NCBI GenBank assembly: GCA_964493425.1
Contig: CAZBMW010000001.1
Location: 186,001-250,000 of the forward strand
Source of the DNA: CAYLMG01 sp964493425
GTDB lineage: Bacteria > Planctomycetota > Phycisphaerae > Sedimentisphaerales > Anaerobacaceae
Length of the DNA stretch: 64,000 bases
Direction of reading: 5' to 3'
Shown: positions 49,692 to 58,990 of the stretch, one piece after another
How positions within the stretch are numbered: the stretch's first letter is position 1
Layout: every line of letters begins with the position of its first letter
Position numbers and translations under genes: made by a program
Notes under the pieces: model-generated
Databases searched by the model: none
What the model was told of the DNA's origin: nothing
Seen by the model: the letters and a program-made list of their open reading frames with translations, nothing else

Positions 49692-50903
49692 ATGTTCATA
49701 CTGCCTATACGGACGAATATATGGCCAAGACGAACACCTTATGCTAACTATGCACTTATACTGGCGAATATTATCATTTTTGCTATTACATACAGTCCGC
49801 ATATCCGTATCATCGATGGTTATCGTTTTAGAGAGCCAATTCGTCCGTGGGCTGAACAGTTTATGCTTTATCCATTAGCCGGTATCTGGTATCAATTCAT
49901 AACTTATGCATTTCTGCACAACGATTTCTGGCATGTCGGCTTTAATATGTTTTTCTTGTATCTATTCGGCAGCAACGTCAGTGACAAGCTCGGGACGTTA
50001 AAATATCTGATTTTTTATTTTGCGGGCGCGGTTCTCAGTGCTTTAGGTCATATTGTGGTAGGAAAACTTTGGGGCTCGGCTTCCATAGCTGGAAACGTCC
50101 CTCTGATTGGTGCGAGCGGGGCTGTCTCGGCAGTAATAGGGGCGTATCTTGTATTTTACCCCCAAACTTTGATAACGGTTTTCTACTGGTTCTACTTTTT
50201 TGGGACAATAGAGGTACCAGCTCTTTATTTAATAGCTTTCAAATTGATTTTTGTCGACAACATGCTCTTTCGCGCTACTCACAACGTAGCCCATGATGCC
50301 CACCTTGCCGGTTACGCCTTTGGTATCCTGGCGGGTTTGCTTTTACTCGCAACGGGTTTTGTTAAGGTCAGCGGTTTTGACTTGTTCTCGATGATAAAAC
50401 AGTGGAACCGGCGTCGTCGGTATAGAGATGCTGTCGCAGGCGGTTTAGACCCTTTTGCTGGCCGTCGGCCTGCAAAACAAATAAAGGTGAAGGAGGTAAA
50501 AAAATCGGCGGCCCAGCAGGAAAAAGAGGATAAAATCGCCAATATCCGAGGCGAAATAAACAGCCGGGTAAGTCAGCGGAACTTTGCTGCGGCTGCCAAG
50601 CTTTATCTGCGGTTAATCGAGCTCGATAGCGGCCAGCTCTTGTCCCGCCAGAACCTGCTCGACATTGCCAACCAGCTTGCCAGTGAGGCAAAATACGAGG
50701 ACGCAGCACAAGCCTACGAAAAATTTATAAGACATTATGGGAACTACGAATACATCGAGCAGGTGGAGCTGATGCTGGGCTTGATATATAGCCGCTATCT
50801 GCAGCAGACGGAGGCGGCTGTGCATTATCTCAAAGAGGCAGAGAAAAAACTTACCGACCCGGGTCAGCTAAAAATGTGCAGAGATGAGCTTGAAAAGCTT
50901 TAG
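49692..50903 (+). CDS. Rhomboid intramembrane protease with a C-terminal repeat-like domain
   Basis: The 403-residue protein has a rhomboid core: the HNDFWHVGFNMFFLYLFGS box with oxyanion His81 and Asn85, catalytic Ser142 in GASGAVSAVIG, and catalytic His204 in HDAHLAGYAFG. Six to seven membrane helices span residues 20-230. The last 160 residues are soluble, with a basic linker (RRPAKQIKVKEVKK) and two to three TPR-like helical pairs (NFAAAAKLYLRLIELDSGQL, KYEDAAQAYEKFIRHYGNYE). It cleaves membrane proteins within the bilayer. The added domain may recruit substrates. The gene stands alone with no clear ribosome-binding site before the ATG. Confidence 0.9.
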   Translation: MFILPIRTNIWPRRTPYANYALILANIIIFAITYSPHIRIIDGYRFREPIRPWAEQFMLYPLAGIWYQFITYAFLHNDFWHVGFNMFFLYLFGSNVSDKLGTLKYLIFYFAGAVLSALGHIVVGKLWGSASIAGNVPLIGASGAVSAVIGAYLVFYPQTLITVFYWFYFFGTIEVPALYLIAFKLIFVDNMLFRATHNVAHDAHLAGYAFGILAGLLLLATGFVKVSGFDLFSMIKQWNRRRRYRDAVAGGLDPFAGRRPAKQIKVKEVKKSAAQQEKEDKIANIRGEINSRVSQRNFAAAAKLYLRLIELDSGQLLSRQNLLDIANQLASEAKYEDAAQAYEKFIRHYGNYEYIEQVELMLGLIYSRYLQQTEAAVHYLKEAEKKLTDPGQLKMCRDELEKL

Positions 50904-51040
50904 AGCTGCCTTGCCGCTTAACTTTTGGGTTCGGATTGAAAAAAAAATTTGACAATAGCTGAGCCGGCTGTTAATTTTAACCGGTTGAATTTCGAGAATT
51001 TTGTTTTCAGGAAAGAAACCTCTTTTTGGGAGATAGAAAA

Positions 51041-52192
51041 ATGAAATCACTATTTTCATTTCTGATAACGATATTTTTAATAAGTTTGGTCTCGACCGCC
51101 TCTGTCGGGCAGGCCGCCGGTTCAGACGAAGCTGTTGCCGAACAGACGCTTTCATTTCCTTATGTTGCCCAGATTATAGGCGACGATGTTAATCTTCGTT
51201 CCGGGCCCGGCACCAACTATTATCTTTGTGGCAAGCTGAATAAAGCTGATGTGGTAAAAGTCGTCCAGCAGAAGTACGGCTGGTCCTGCGTCGTTCCACC
51301 GGAAGGTACTTTTTCCTGGATATCGAAGCAGTATGTAGAAATTGACCCGACCAATCCATCGGTAGGCATAGTCTCCGGTGACAATGTGCGTGTCAGAGCG
51401 GGCTCAGCCGACAATAATCCTCTTCACTCGGACCAGGTTCAGGGTATGTTCGATAAGGGTGACAGGGTAAGGCTGATGGGTGAGGAGCAAAGTGATTACT
51501 ATAAAATTTATCCACCATCATTTGCTTATCTGTGGGTAAGCACGCAGTACACAAAGCCGCTCGGCACTGCGGTTGAGGAGGCCAAGCCTGCTGAAGAGGA
51601 TAAGAAGCCTGCTGATAGCGGCTTGTTTGCCCCTGCGATGGTTCCGGCCACAAAGGACCTGCGGCAGTATTATGCGCTTGAGCAGATAGTCAAGGCCGAG
51701 CACGAAAAGCCGGTGCTTGAGCAGGATTATTCTACTGTAAAAGAGGCCCTGCAGCTGCTTGCTGAGAATAAACAGGCCGGTAAAGCCGCCCGTTATGCCG
51801 AGTATATGGTCAAACGCATAGAAAGTTTTGAGCTGGCTGGCGAAGTCTCAAAAGCTGTTCAGCTTCAGGACCAGCAGTTACAGCAGACCAAAGAAAATAT
51901 TCGGAAAGCCTATCAAATAAAACTTGAGCAGCTTTCGAGCCTCGGAAGATTTGCTGTGATTGGCAAAATGCAGACTTCCAGTGTCTACGGCACCGAGCCT
52001 GTCGTGAAACATTATAAAATACTCGATAGCGCGGGCAATATTATTTGCTATGCCTTGCCGGCCGGCTCGGCACCGGAGATGGACATCAGCAGATATTTCG
52101 ACAAAAAAGTCGGACTCGTAGGGACAATTGAGCCGCACCCTGCTACGTCGAGTGCTCTGGTAAGATTTACTGAAATAACCGAAGTGGATTAG
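51041..52192 (+). CDS. Secreted protein with two bacterial SH3 domains
   Basis: The 383-residue protein begins with a signal peptide (FLITIFLISLVSTASVGQAA). Two SH3b domains follow: about 36-95 (DDVNLRSGPGTNYYLCGKL to SWISKQYVEI) and 104-165 (GDNVRVRAGSADNNPLHSD to AYLWVSTQYT). A proline/lysine-rich linker and helical stretch come next, and then a beta-rich C-terminus (FAVIGKMQTSSVYGTEPVVK). SH3b domains commonly bind peptidoglycan. There is no catalytic domain, so an envelope-binding or scaffolding role is inferred. The ATG at 51041 follows GGGAG by 8 bp; a TTG 15 bases upstream is rejected. Confidence 0.8.
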   Translation: MKSLFSFLITIFLISLVSTASVGQAAGSDEAVAEQTLSFPYVAQIIGDDVNLRSGPGTNYYLCGKLNKADVVKVVQQKYGWSCVVPPEGTFSWISKQYVEIDPTNPSVGIVSGDNVRVRAGSADNNPLHSDQVQGMFDKGDRVRLMGEEQSDYYKIYPPSFAYLWVSTQYTKPLGTAVEEAKPAEEDKKPADSGLFAPAMVPATKDLRQYYALEQIVKAEHEKPVLEQDYSTVKEALQLLAENKQAGKAARYAEYMVKRIESFELAGEVSKAVQLQDQQLQQTKENIRKAYQIKLEQLSSLGRFAVIGKMQTSSVYGTEPVVKHYKILDSAGNIICYALPAGSAPEMDISRYFDKKVGLVGTIEPHPATSSALVRFTEITEVD

Positions 52193-52223
52193 TAAGCCCT
52201 AAGAGCTAAACGTTTTATCGTGG

Positions 52224-52838
52224 TTATTGATTGACGTTTCGTTTTGTAATATTGATTTTATTCAGCAGTTTCCAGCCTGTCGGCAGTAACGTCGCCGCAA
52301 GAGCTATCTTTATTATATCGCCAATTATGAAAGGATATAAGCCGACCGCGAGTATGCCTTTGGCATCTGTCAGCTTACCCGAAGACGCTAGAACAAACAG
52401 CCAGCTCAGCCCAAAAGCATATATAATCAGATTACCAAATATCATTGTCAGGATTGTAGTTTCTATTCGTCTGTCCCAGCCTTTTTCCGCTAATAATCCG
52501 GCAATATATGCCGCAAAGATAAATCCTATTAGGTATCCTCCGGTAGGCCCGGCTAAGGCTATGAAACCAGCCTTTCCCTGAGCGAAAAAAGCAAGTCCCG
52601 ACAAGCCCTCTAATATGTATGCTAAAACTGTAAGGCTGCCTCTTTTGCTGCCGAACAATATCCCTATCATCAGAACTGCAAAGGTCTGGCCGGTAATCGG
52701 AACAGGCCAGCCGATGGCTATCTGGGCAGATGCGGCGATAACTAATGAGCCGATGATTATTAAAACAGTATCATAGATTAAGGCTCGAACTTTTTCTGCA
52801 GGCCTGAAGATATCGGCACATACGGCACTCGTTAACAT
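52224..52838 (-). CDS. bioY: Biotin transporter BioY
   Basis: The 204-residue membrane protein shows BioY features: AQIAIGWPVPITGQTFAVLM, GSKRGSLTVLAYILEGLSGL and GPTGGYLIGFIFAAYIAGLL, with six hydrophobic segments. BioY is the substrate-binding S-component of a biotin ECF transporter. No energy-coupling genes are adjacent, so it works alone or with shared components. The ATG at 52838 is chosen because GGAG lies 5 bp upstream. It follows ahcY by 36 bp on the same strand and may be co-transcribed. Confidence 0.9.
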   Translation of the reverse strand: MLTSAVCADIFRPAEKVRALIYDTVLIIIGSLVIAASAQIAIGWPVPITGQTFAVLMIGILFGSKRGSLTVLAYILEGLSGLAFFAQGKAGFIALAGPTGGYLIGFIFAAYIAGLLAEKGWDRRIETTILTMIFGNLIIYAFGLSWLFVLASSGKLTDAKGILAVGLYPFIIGDIIKIALAATLLPTGWKLLNKINITKRNVNQ

Positions 52839-52874
52839 AGCATCTCCACATTTTTCCAAATAATAATTTGAATC

Positions 52875-54323
52875 TCAGTAACGGTAGTGCTCAGACTTAT
52901 ACGGCCCGTCGATGTGGACACCGAGATAGTCAGCCTGTTTGGGATTTAGTTTTGTAAGTTTAGCTCCCAGCCGGCTGAGATGTAATCTTGCGACCTCTTC
53001 GTCGAGCTTTTTGGGCAGGGTGTAAACCTTCGGCTCGAGCTTTTCTGTCGCAAGCATAATCTGAGCCAGACACTGATTGGTGAAGCTGTTACTCATAACG
53101 AAGCTTGAATGTCCCGTCGCACAGCCCAGGTTAACCAGGCGTCCCTCGGCCAGCATGATAATCGAGCGGCCGGACTCAAGCGTCCACTTATCAACCTGAG
53201 GCTTGATATTTTCCTTTTTGCATTTGCTGTTGTTCTCAAGATAGCTCATTTCGATTTCACTGTCGAAGTGGCCGATGTTGCAGACTATCGCCTCATCTTT
53301 CATCTTTTCCATATGCTCGCCGCGAATAACGTCACAGCAGCCCGTTGCCGTGATGAATATATCGCTGGTGGATGCGGCTTTTTCCATAGTTGTAACCTGA
53401 TAACCTTCCATCAGCGCCTGCAGTGCGCAAATTGGGTCTATCTCAGTAATCAAAACTCTCGCACCCAGTGCCCTCATAGATTGTGCACAGCCCTTGCCGA
53501 CATCGCCATAGCCGCAGACCACCACTGTTTTGCCCGCAACCATAACATCGGTCGCGCGCTTGATGCCGTCAACCAGTGACTCACGACAGCCATAAAGGTT
53601 ATCGAACTTACTCTTGGTAACGGAGTCGTTTACGTTAATCGCAGCGAACTGCAGCTTTCCTGCAGCGGCCATCTGGTACAATCTGTTCACACCTGTGGTT
53701 GTCTCTTCCGAGACGCCTCGCAGGTTTGAAGCGACTTTCGTCCATCTTTTCGGGTCTGTTTTAAGGCTCTCGGCGAGCCTGTTCATCACAATCTGCAGCT
53801 CCTTATTATCACACTTTTTTTCAACCAGTGACGGTTCTTCTTCCACCTTCAAACCCTGGGTGACAAACAGTGTGGCGTCACCGCCGTCGTCAACAATAGT
53901 ATTGGGTCCTGAACCGTCGGGCCAGGTAAGAGCCTGCTCGGTGCACCACCAGTATTCGGCCAGCGTTTCGCCTTTCCATGCAAAAACTGTTGCCAGGCCT
54001 TCCTTGGCTACGACGGCAGCCGCATGGTCCTGAGTCGAAAAGATATTGCAGGATGCCCAGCGGATATCAGCTCCGAGGATTTTTAAGGTTTCTATAAGCA
54101 TCGCGGTCTGAATGGTCATATGCAGACTGCCGGTAATCTTCAGACCGTTGAGTGGTTTTTGAGCGGCATATTTTTCACGAATGGCCATCAGGCCGGGCAT
54201 CTCATTTTCAGCCAGCTTCATCTCTTTTCTGCCCCACTCAGCAAGAGAAATATCAGCAACTTTGTACGGTAGAGCCGGCTCCAGTTTTAAAACAGATTTG
54301 TCAGCTTCTTCTAACATTTCCAT
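52875..54323 (-). CDS. ahcY: Adenosylhomocysteinase
   Basis: The 482-residue enzyme hydrolyses S-adenosylhomocysteine to adenosine and homocysteine in the methyl cycle. Motifs include GSLHMTIQTAMLIETL, WASCNIFSTQDHAAA, the NAD-binding VVVCGYGDVGKGCAQ, CNIGHFDSEIEM and the C-terminal YLGVHIDGPYKSEHYRY, which contributes to cofactor binding. It has the long insertion typical of the bacterial and plant type. The ATG at 54323 follows GAGG by 6 bp; the open frame extends 8 codons further up without support. No SAH riboswitch was identified upstream. Confidence 0.96.
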   Translation of the reverse strand: MEMLEEADKSVLKLEPALPYKVADISLAEWGRKEMKLAENEMPGLMAIREKYAAQKPLNGLKITGSLHMTIQTAMLIETLKILGADIRWASCNIFSTQDHAAAVVAKEGLATVFAWKGETLAEYWWCTEQALTWPDGSGPNTIVDDGGDATLFVTQGLKVEEEPSLVEKKCDNKELQIVMNRLAESLKTDPKRWTKVASNLRGVSEETTTGVNRLYQMAAAGKLQFAAINVNDSVTKSKFDNLYGCRESLVDGIKRATDVMVAGKTVVVCGYGDVGKGCAQSMRALGARVLITEIDPICALQALMEGYQVTTMEKAASTSDIFITATGCCDVIRGEHMEKMKDEAIVCNIGHFDSEIEMSYLENNSKCKKENIKPQVDKWTLESGRSIIMLAEGRLVNLGCATGHSSFVMSNSFTNQCLAQIMLATEKLEPKVYTLPKKLDEEVARLHLSRLGAKLTKLNPKQADYLGVHIDGPYKSEHYRY

Positions 54324-54405
54324 AACCAGCCTCGAAATAAACGTCAATCAATATTCAGAAGTATGTTAAGTATAAGAAAAAATCGTTTTCTATCAACCTT
54401 TTATT

Positions 54406-57400
54406 TTATCTGGTTAGCTGAAAATTATCTTCACCCACGAGCTGTTTCATCTTTTTGCAAAAGTCCACATCCGGGTTGACAAATAAAGAATTGTCGGTTT
54501 TGGTGTGAATTCTGCCCCTGTCGGTTCTTACCAAAACGTAAACGGGGCTGTTGCCTCTGTGATGCAGGCAGATGCTTTTAATCTCTAAAGCTTTTTCTTT
54601 TGTGACATCGTCCGCTTTCAACTGAATCCTGACCTTGGCTGCAAGTTTTTCTCTTACCTCTTTGAGCCTTATAAGCTCATAAGCAAAGATGTTCGGATTC
54701 TCTCTTCTGTGGTCAACTTTGCCTTTGACAAAGACCACGGTGTCTTCTGTGAGATAATCTTCGTACTGTTTTAGAGTATCCGGGAAGAGGACGACTTCGG
54801 CCTGTCCCTGCAAATCTTCGAGGATGAAGACGGCCATTTTCGAGCCTGCATTTTTTCCTCTTTTTGTTATGAGTGTTCTTTTTTTTGTTATCATTCCTCC
54901 GATAGTTATTTGCTGGCCCTGCCTCGCATCCGAAAGCTGTGAGGTATTGAGCGTCGAGTAAATATTTATAATCTCGGCGCAATGGCTCAATGGATTGCTT
55001 GTCACGTAGAATCCGAGCACCTGCTTTTCGAAGGCGAGCATCTGTTGTTCAGGCCAGGGCGGGATTTGGGGAAGGCGATTATAGTCGCTGGCATAATCGC
55101 TTGTCCCTTCCATTTGGCCGAAAAAGTTCATCTGCCCGTTTTGCCTGTCAGCCTGGATACCGGCACCTGTCTGCATCGCCTTCTCCAGGCCGGCGAGCAT
55201 TTGAGCGCGGTGGCCGCCGAGATGGTCGAACGCACCCGCTTTTATCAATGCTTCAATAACCTGCTTGTTGGCGGCTCTTAAATCGACATTCTCGCAGAAA
55301 TGGAACAGACTCTCGAACCTGCCTATTTTTTCGCGAGCGGCAATAATCTGCTCGACCGCTTTTTCGCCGACACCTTTGACTGCTGCAAGACCGAATCTTA
55401 TCACGCCCTTTTTCTCTTTGCCGCCCTTATAAAGAGGTGTAAAATCAATACCGCTTTCGTTGATATCCGGCGCCATAACCTCGATGCCCATCTGCTTGCT
55501 TTCGGCGATGTATTCGACGACCTTGTCGGTGTTGTCCATCTCGTAGGTCAGAAGAGCCGCCATAAATTCGACAGGCCAGTGCGTTTTCATATACGCTGTC
55601 TGATAAGCAATAAGCGCGTATCGTGTTGAGTGGCTTTTATTAAAGCCGTAACCGGCAAATCGCTCGATAAGCTCGAATATCTGCCCCGCCTGTCCCTTGT
55701 TTAGTCCTTTTCGAACACAACCTGCGATGAAATTTTCTTTGGCTTTTGCTATGGTACGGGCCTTTTTCTTACTGATGGCCTTTATCATCGTGTATGCCTG
55801 CCGCAGCGGAATGTCGCCGAGCCGGTTTGCTATACGCATAACCTGTTCCTGATAGACCATTATCCCGTAGGTTTCGCTTAGCACTTCGTTCAGAATGGGG
55901 TGGGGCAGTGACCATTTTCCGCCGCGTTTGCGGTCGGTGTAGTCCTGTATTAGAATCATCGGTCCCGGCCGATACAGCGCGTTGGCAGCAATCAAATCCT
56001 CAATCCTGTCAGGCCTGATTTTCATCAGCAGGTCCTGCATCCCGCCGGACTCAAATTGAAATACGCCTTTGGTTTTTCCGCTTGCGAAAAGCTCAAAAAC
56101 CTTCTCGTTTGTAATATCTATCTTCTCAAGGTCAATATCGATACTGTGGATTTCCTTAACCAGCTTCCTCGCTCGCTCGAGAACACTAAGGGTCTTTAAG
56201 CCCAGAAAATCCATTTTCAAAAGGCCGACCTTTTCGACTATGGGGCCTTCGAACTGTGTTATGATATCATCACTGCCGGGTGCCTTATAAAGAGGAATAA
56301 AATTTGTCAGTGGCTCATCGGCTATTACTACCCCTGCTGCGTGCACAGACGCATGACGTGCCAGGCCTTCCAGTTTCTTGCAGATGTTTATTACATTTCT
56401 TGTCTGTTCATCTTTTTCATAAGCATTTCTTAATTGCGGTTCCGTCTTGAGTGCATTTTCAAGGGTGACACCTAAAGAGTCGGGAACGAGTTTTGCCAGC
56501 CTGTCGGCCTCTGCAAGCGGGACGCCTTTGACTCTGCAGATGTCCCTGATAACCGCTCGTGCCTTCATTGTCCCGAACGTTATAATCTGTGCGACGTGGC
56601 CGTATTTACGGCGGACGTAGTCGATGACCTTCGAGCGCTGTTCCTGACATATATCGATATCGATATCCGGCATCTCGTTGCGCTGCGGGTCCATAAAACG
56701 CTCGAAAAGCAAATCATACTTTATCGGGTCGACATCACATAAACCTAAACAGTAACCGACAAGTGTTCCTACGCCGCTGCCGCGGGCGCCGACGGGTATA
56801 TTGTTTTTGTGTGCGAAGTCGCAGAAGTCCCAAACGATAAGAAAATAGCTCGCAAAACCCTTGGACTCTATCACATCCAGCTCTCTGTCGAGCCGTTTGG
56901 CTATCTCGTCGGTAACACGGCCGTAAAGCTGCTCTGCTTTCTCGTAGCATAGTTTTGTCAAAAACTGCTCGGTTGTTGAGTCAGCCGGCGGTGTAAAGAC
57001 TGGTGCGTGGCGCTTTTTCAGGTCAAGTTCGACGTTACAGCTATCCGCAATCGACAGCGTATTGTCACAGGCCTCGGGACAAAAATCGAAATCTTTTCTC
57101 ATCTCGGAAGGACTTTTCAGGTAGATATCAGGCGGGTAAATCATCCTGTCCGGGTCATCTGCCATTTTGCCCGTGCTTATGCAGCACAGACAGTTATGCG
57201 CCTCGAAGTCATCAGCGTCGAGAAAATGGACATCGTTTGTTGCTACCAATCTTAGCCCTTTTTTCTTTGCCAGCTCTATCAGTGCTTCGCGAATATCTGG
57301 TTTTTCGTCGGGATGCTTTTGAATCTCGATGAAGAACCTATCTTCGCCGAATATCTCAACAAAGCTGTCCACTGCTGCAATCGCTGACTTTTCGTCACCT

Positions 57401-57855
57401 GATGCAAGAAGCGATGGAATTTCTCCCTTAAGACAGGCTGATGTTGCAATCAGGCCTTCGTTGAGCTCGGCTAAAAGCTGCTTGTCGATTCTTGGGCGGT
57501 AATAAAAGCCTTCGAGATAGCCGGCGCTTGCTAGTTTCAGCAGATTTTGATAGCCGGTGTTGTTCTGGGCTAAAAGTATCAAATGATAAGCAGCGTCGCT
57601 GATAGCGCATTTTTGCCTGTCAAACCTGCTGGCAGGTGCGACGTATGCTTCAATACCTATGATTGGCTTGATATGAGCTGCTTTGGCCTTGGTATAAAAC
57701 TCAATGGCTCCGAACATATTGCCGTGGTCGGTAACAGCTACCGAATCCATACCCAGTTCTTTGCAGCGCCCGAGCAGCTTATCGAATCTGATAGCTCCAT
57801 CCAGCAGCGAATACTGGCTGTGAAGATGAAGATGTGTAAATCCTTTCTGAGACAT
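54406..57855 (-). CDS. dnaE: DNA polymerase III alpha subunit
   Basis: The 1149-residue replicative polymerase has an N-terminal PHP domain (FTHLHLHSQYSLLDGAIRFD). The polymerase active site is NEMPDIDIDICQEQRSKVID together with GSGVGTLVGYCLGLCDVDPI, and HASVHAAGVVIAD and FNKSHSTRYALIAYQTAYMK also lie in the polymerase core. Helix-hairpin-helix and OB-fold domains follow (QQITIGGMITKKRTLITKRG). It is the DnaE1-type subunit, complete in length. No proofreading exonuclease is present; PHP residues look largely conserved (HLHSQYS, VTDHGNM), so proofreading by PHP is conceivable. It is transcribed separately from ahcY. Confidence 0.96.
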   Translation of the reverse strand: MSQKGFTHLHLHSQYSLLDGAIRFDKLLGRCKELGMDSVAVTDHGNMFGAIEFYTKAKAAHIKPIIGIEAYVAPASRFDRQKCAISDAAYHLILLAQNNTGYQNLLKLASAGYLEGFYYRPRIDKQLLAELNEGLIATSACLKGEIPSLLASGDEKSAIAAVDSFVEIFGEDRFFIEIQKHPDEKPDIREALIELAKKKGLRLVATNDVHFLDADDFEAHNCLCCISTGKMADDPDRMIYPPDIYLKSPSEMRKDFDFCPEACDNTLSIADSCNVELDLKKRHAPVFTPPADSTTEQFLTKLCYEKAEQLYGRVTDEIAKRLDRELDVIESKGFASYFLIVWDFCDFAHKNNIPVGARGSGVGTLVGYCLGLCDVDPIKYDLLFERFMDPQRNEMPDIDIDICQEQRSKVIDYVRRKYGHVAQIITFGTMKARAVIRDICRVKGVPLAEADRLAKLVPDSLGVTLENALKTEPQLRNAYEKDEQTRNVINICKKLEGLARHASVHAAGVVIADEPLTNFIPLYKAPGSDDIITQFEGPIVEKVGLLKMDFLGLKTLSVLERARKLVKEIHSIDIDLEKIDITNEKVFELFASGKTKGVFQFESGGMQDLLMKIRPDRIEDLIAANALYRPGPMILIQDYTDRKRGGKWSLPHPILNEVLSETYGIMVYQEQVMRIANRLGDIPLRQAYTMIKAISKKKARTIAKAKENFIAGCVRKGLNKGQAGQIFELIERFAGYGFNKSHSTRYALIAYQTAYMKTHWPVEFMAALLTYEMDNTDKVVEYIAESKQMGIEVMAPDINESGIDFTPLYKGGKEKKGVIRFGLAAVKGVGEKAVEQIIAAREKIGRFESLFHFCENVDLRAANKQVIEALIKAGAFDHLGGHRAQMLAGLEKAMQTGAGIQADRQNGQMNFFGQMEGTSDYASDYNRLPQIPPWPEQQMLAFEKQVLGFYVTSNPLSHCAEIINIYSTLNTSQLSDARQGQQITIGGMITKKRTLITKRGKNAGSKMAVFILEDLQGQAEVVLFPDTLKQYEDYLTEDTVVFVKGKVDHRRENPNIFAYELIRLKEVREKLAAKVRIQLKADDVTKEKALEIKSICLHHRGNSPVYVLVRTDRGRIHTKTDNSLFVNPDVDFCKKMKQLVGEDNFQLTR

Positions 57856-57963
57856 AAGTTAAGACATCCTTTTCGAAAGTTCGACTTAGTCTTTATAATA
57901 AGCCGTTGCGCTTGGTATGTCAAGAAACTTGCATTGCTGTTTAGCGGTCTTTTTAGAAAAAAC

Positions 57964-57992
57964 TTGCAGAAGCTTTAATAAAGAGGTAATAT
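57964..57992 (+). promoter_or_regulatory. Sigma-70-type promoter of the thiFSGH riboswitch transcript
   Basis: TTGCAG (57964-57969) and TAATAT (57987-57992) are separated by 17 bp, placing the transcript start about 15 bp before the TPP aptamer. Confidence 0.55.
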
Positions 57993-58014
57993 AACTTTTA
58001 TAAGAAATTGAATA

Positions 58015-58122
58015 GGCCAGGGGAGCTTAAAAGGCCGGCAGGCCGAAGCTGAGAAATCTCGAGACCGTCGGGGTGACCCTATGAACCTGATCGGGTTAGG
58101 ACCTGCGAAGGAAGGCTGATAA
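58015..58122 (+). ncRNA. TPP riboswitch upstream of thiFSGH
   Basis: GGCCAGGGGAGC starts the aptamer. The P2/P3 core GAAGCTGAGAAATCTCGAG, the P4 side CCTATGAACCTGATCGGGTT and the final GGACCTGCGAAGGAAG follow in order. The CUGAGA, AACCUGAUC and GCGAAGG conserved blocks are intact. It is followed after about 10 bp by an intrinsic terminator, giving a transcriptional off-switch for thiamine synthesis. Confidence 0.94.
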
Positions 58123-58130
58123 AAATTTTG

Positions 58131-58156
58131 GCACTCTCTTTGCGGGAGTGCTTTTT
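58131..58156 (+). terminator. Riboswitch-linked terminator before thiF
   Basis: GCACTC (58131-58136) pairs with GAGTGC (58146-58151), followed by TTTTTG. It lies between the aptamer and the thiF ATG. Confidence 0.85.
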
Positions 58157-58172
58157 GCTTTAAAGAAAACAG

Positions 58173-58760
58173 ATGAATGAATTTTATGACAAATTGAAAA
58201 AAGCAAAAGTCGGTATTGCCGGCCTGGGCGGGCTTGGCTCGACCGTCGCAGTTGCGCTTGCCAGAACAGCAATAGGTAATCTTGTAATCGCCGACTTCGA
58301 CACTATCGAAAGGAGCAACCTGAGCAGACAGCATTACTTTATAAATCAGCTCGGCGAATACAAGACCGATGCGGTGATAGAGAGCTTAAAGCGGATAAAT
58401 CCGCAGGTTAGAGTTGAGGGATGCAAACAAAAACTTACGGCTGAGAACATACCGGAAATTTTCGCAGATGTTGATATCATCGCGGAATGCTTCGATAGGG
58501 CCGATGAGAAAAAAATGCTTGTCGAAACTGTTCTTACGAAAATGGAAAGAGTGGTAGTTGTTACCGTCAGCGGCCTTGCCGGTTACGGCCGAAGCAATGA
58601 AATTGTAACCAGACGTGTTTCAGACCGTCTTATAGTTATTGGTGACGGCAAAAGCGGTACAGACCTGAATCTGCCCTTAACTGCCGGCAGGGTCTGGCTC
58701 GCAGCAAGCCATCAGGCAAACGCCGTAGTTGAAATATTGGTTGACGAAATCATAAAGTGA
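58173..58760 (+). CDS. thiF: ThiS adenylyltransferase, short form
   Basis: The 195-residue E1-like enzyme has the nucleotide-binding GIAGLGGLGSTVAVALAR, the ADFDTIERSNLSRQHYF motif with the ATP-contacting arginine, and ECFDRADEKKMLVE. It activates the C-terminal glycine of ThiS. It is the short ThiF type found with ThiG/ThiH in anaerobes and lacks the zinc-binding CxxC pairs of the enteric form. It is the first gene after the TPP riboswitch and its stop overlaps the upstream GTG reading of thiS. Confidence 0.93.
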   Translation: MNEFYDKLKKAKVGIAGLGGLGSTVAVALARTAIGNLVIADFDTIERSNLSRQHYFINQLGEYKTDAVIESLKRINPQVRVEGCKQKLTAENIPEIFADVDIIAECFDRADEKKMLVETVLTKMERVVVVTVSGLAGYGRSNEIVTRRVSDRLIVIGDGKSGTDLNLPLTAGRVWLAASHQANAVVEILVDEIIK

Positions 58761-58777
58761 GAGCTGAGATTAAAAAG

Positions 58778-58987
58778 ATGAATGTATTAAAAATAAATGG
58801 TACTGAGAAGAAATTTGAATCGCCGCTGCCGGCAACTTTGTTAGCTTTGTTGGAACAGCTTGACGTCAATGCTGAAACCGTTGTCGCCGAGGTTGACGGC
58901 CGGATAATCGAATGCAGCGAGTTCGACAAAACCAAATTGTATTCGGGGCAGGCAATCGAGCTGATTAGATTCGTTCCGGGAGGATGA
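58778..58987 (+). CDS. thiS: Sulfur carrier protein ThiS
   Basis: From the ATG at 58778 the product has 69 residues, the usual ThiS size, with a ubiquitin-like fold (TLLALLEQLDVNAETVVAEV) and the essential C-terminal Gly-Gly (FVPGG). ThiF adenylates this tail and it then carries sulfur to ThiG. A GTG at 58757 overlapping the thiF stop would add 7 residues and cannot be excluded. ThiG starts 4 bp after the stop, with GGGAGGA overlapping the thiS end. Confidence 0.92.
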   Translation: MNVLKINGTEKKFESPLPATLLALLEQLDVNAETVVAEVDGRIIECSEFDKTKLYSGQAIELIRFVPGG

Positions 58988-58990
58988 CTT

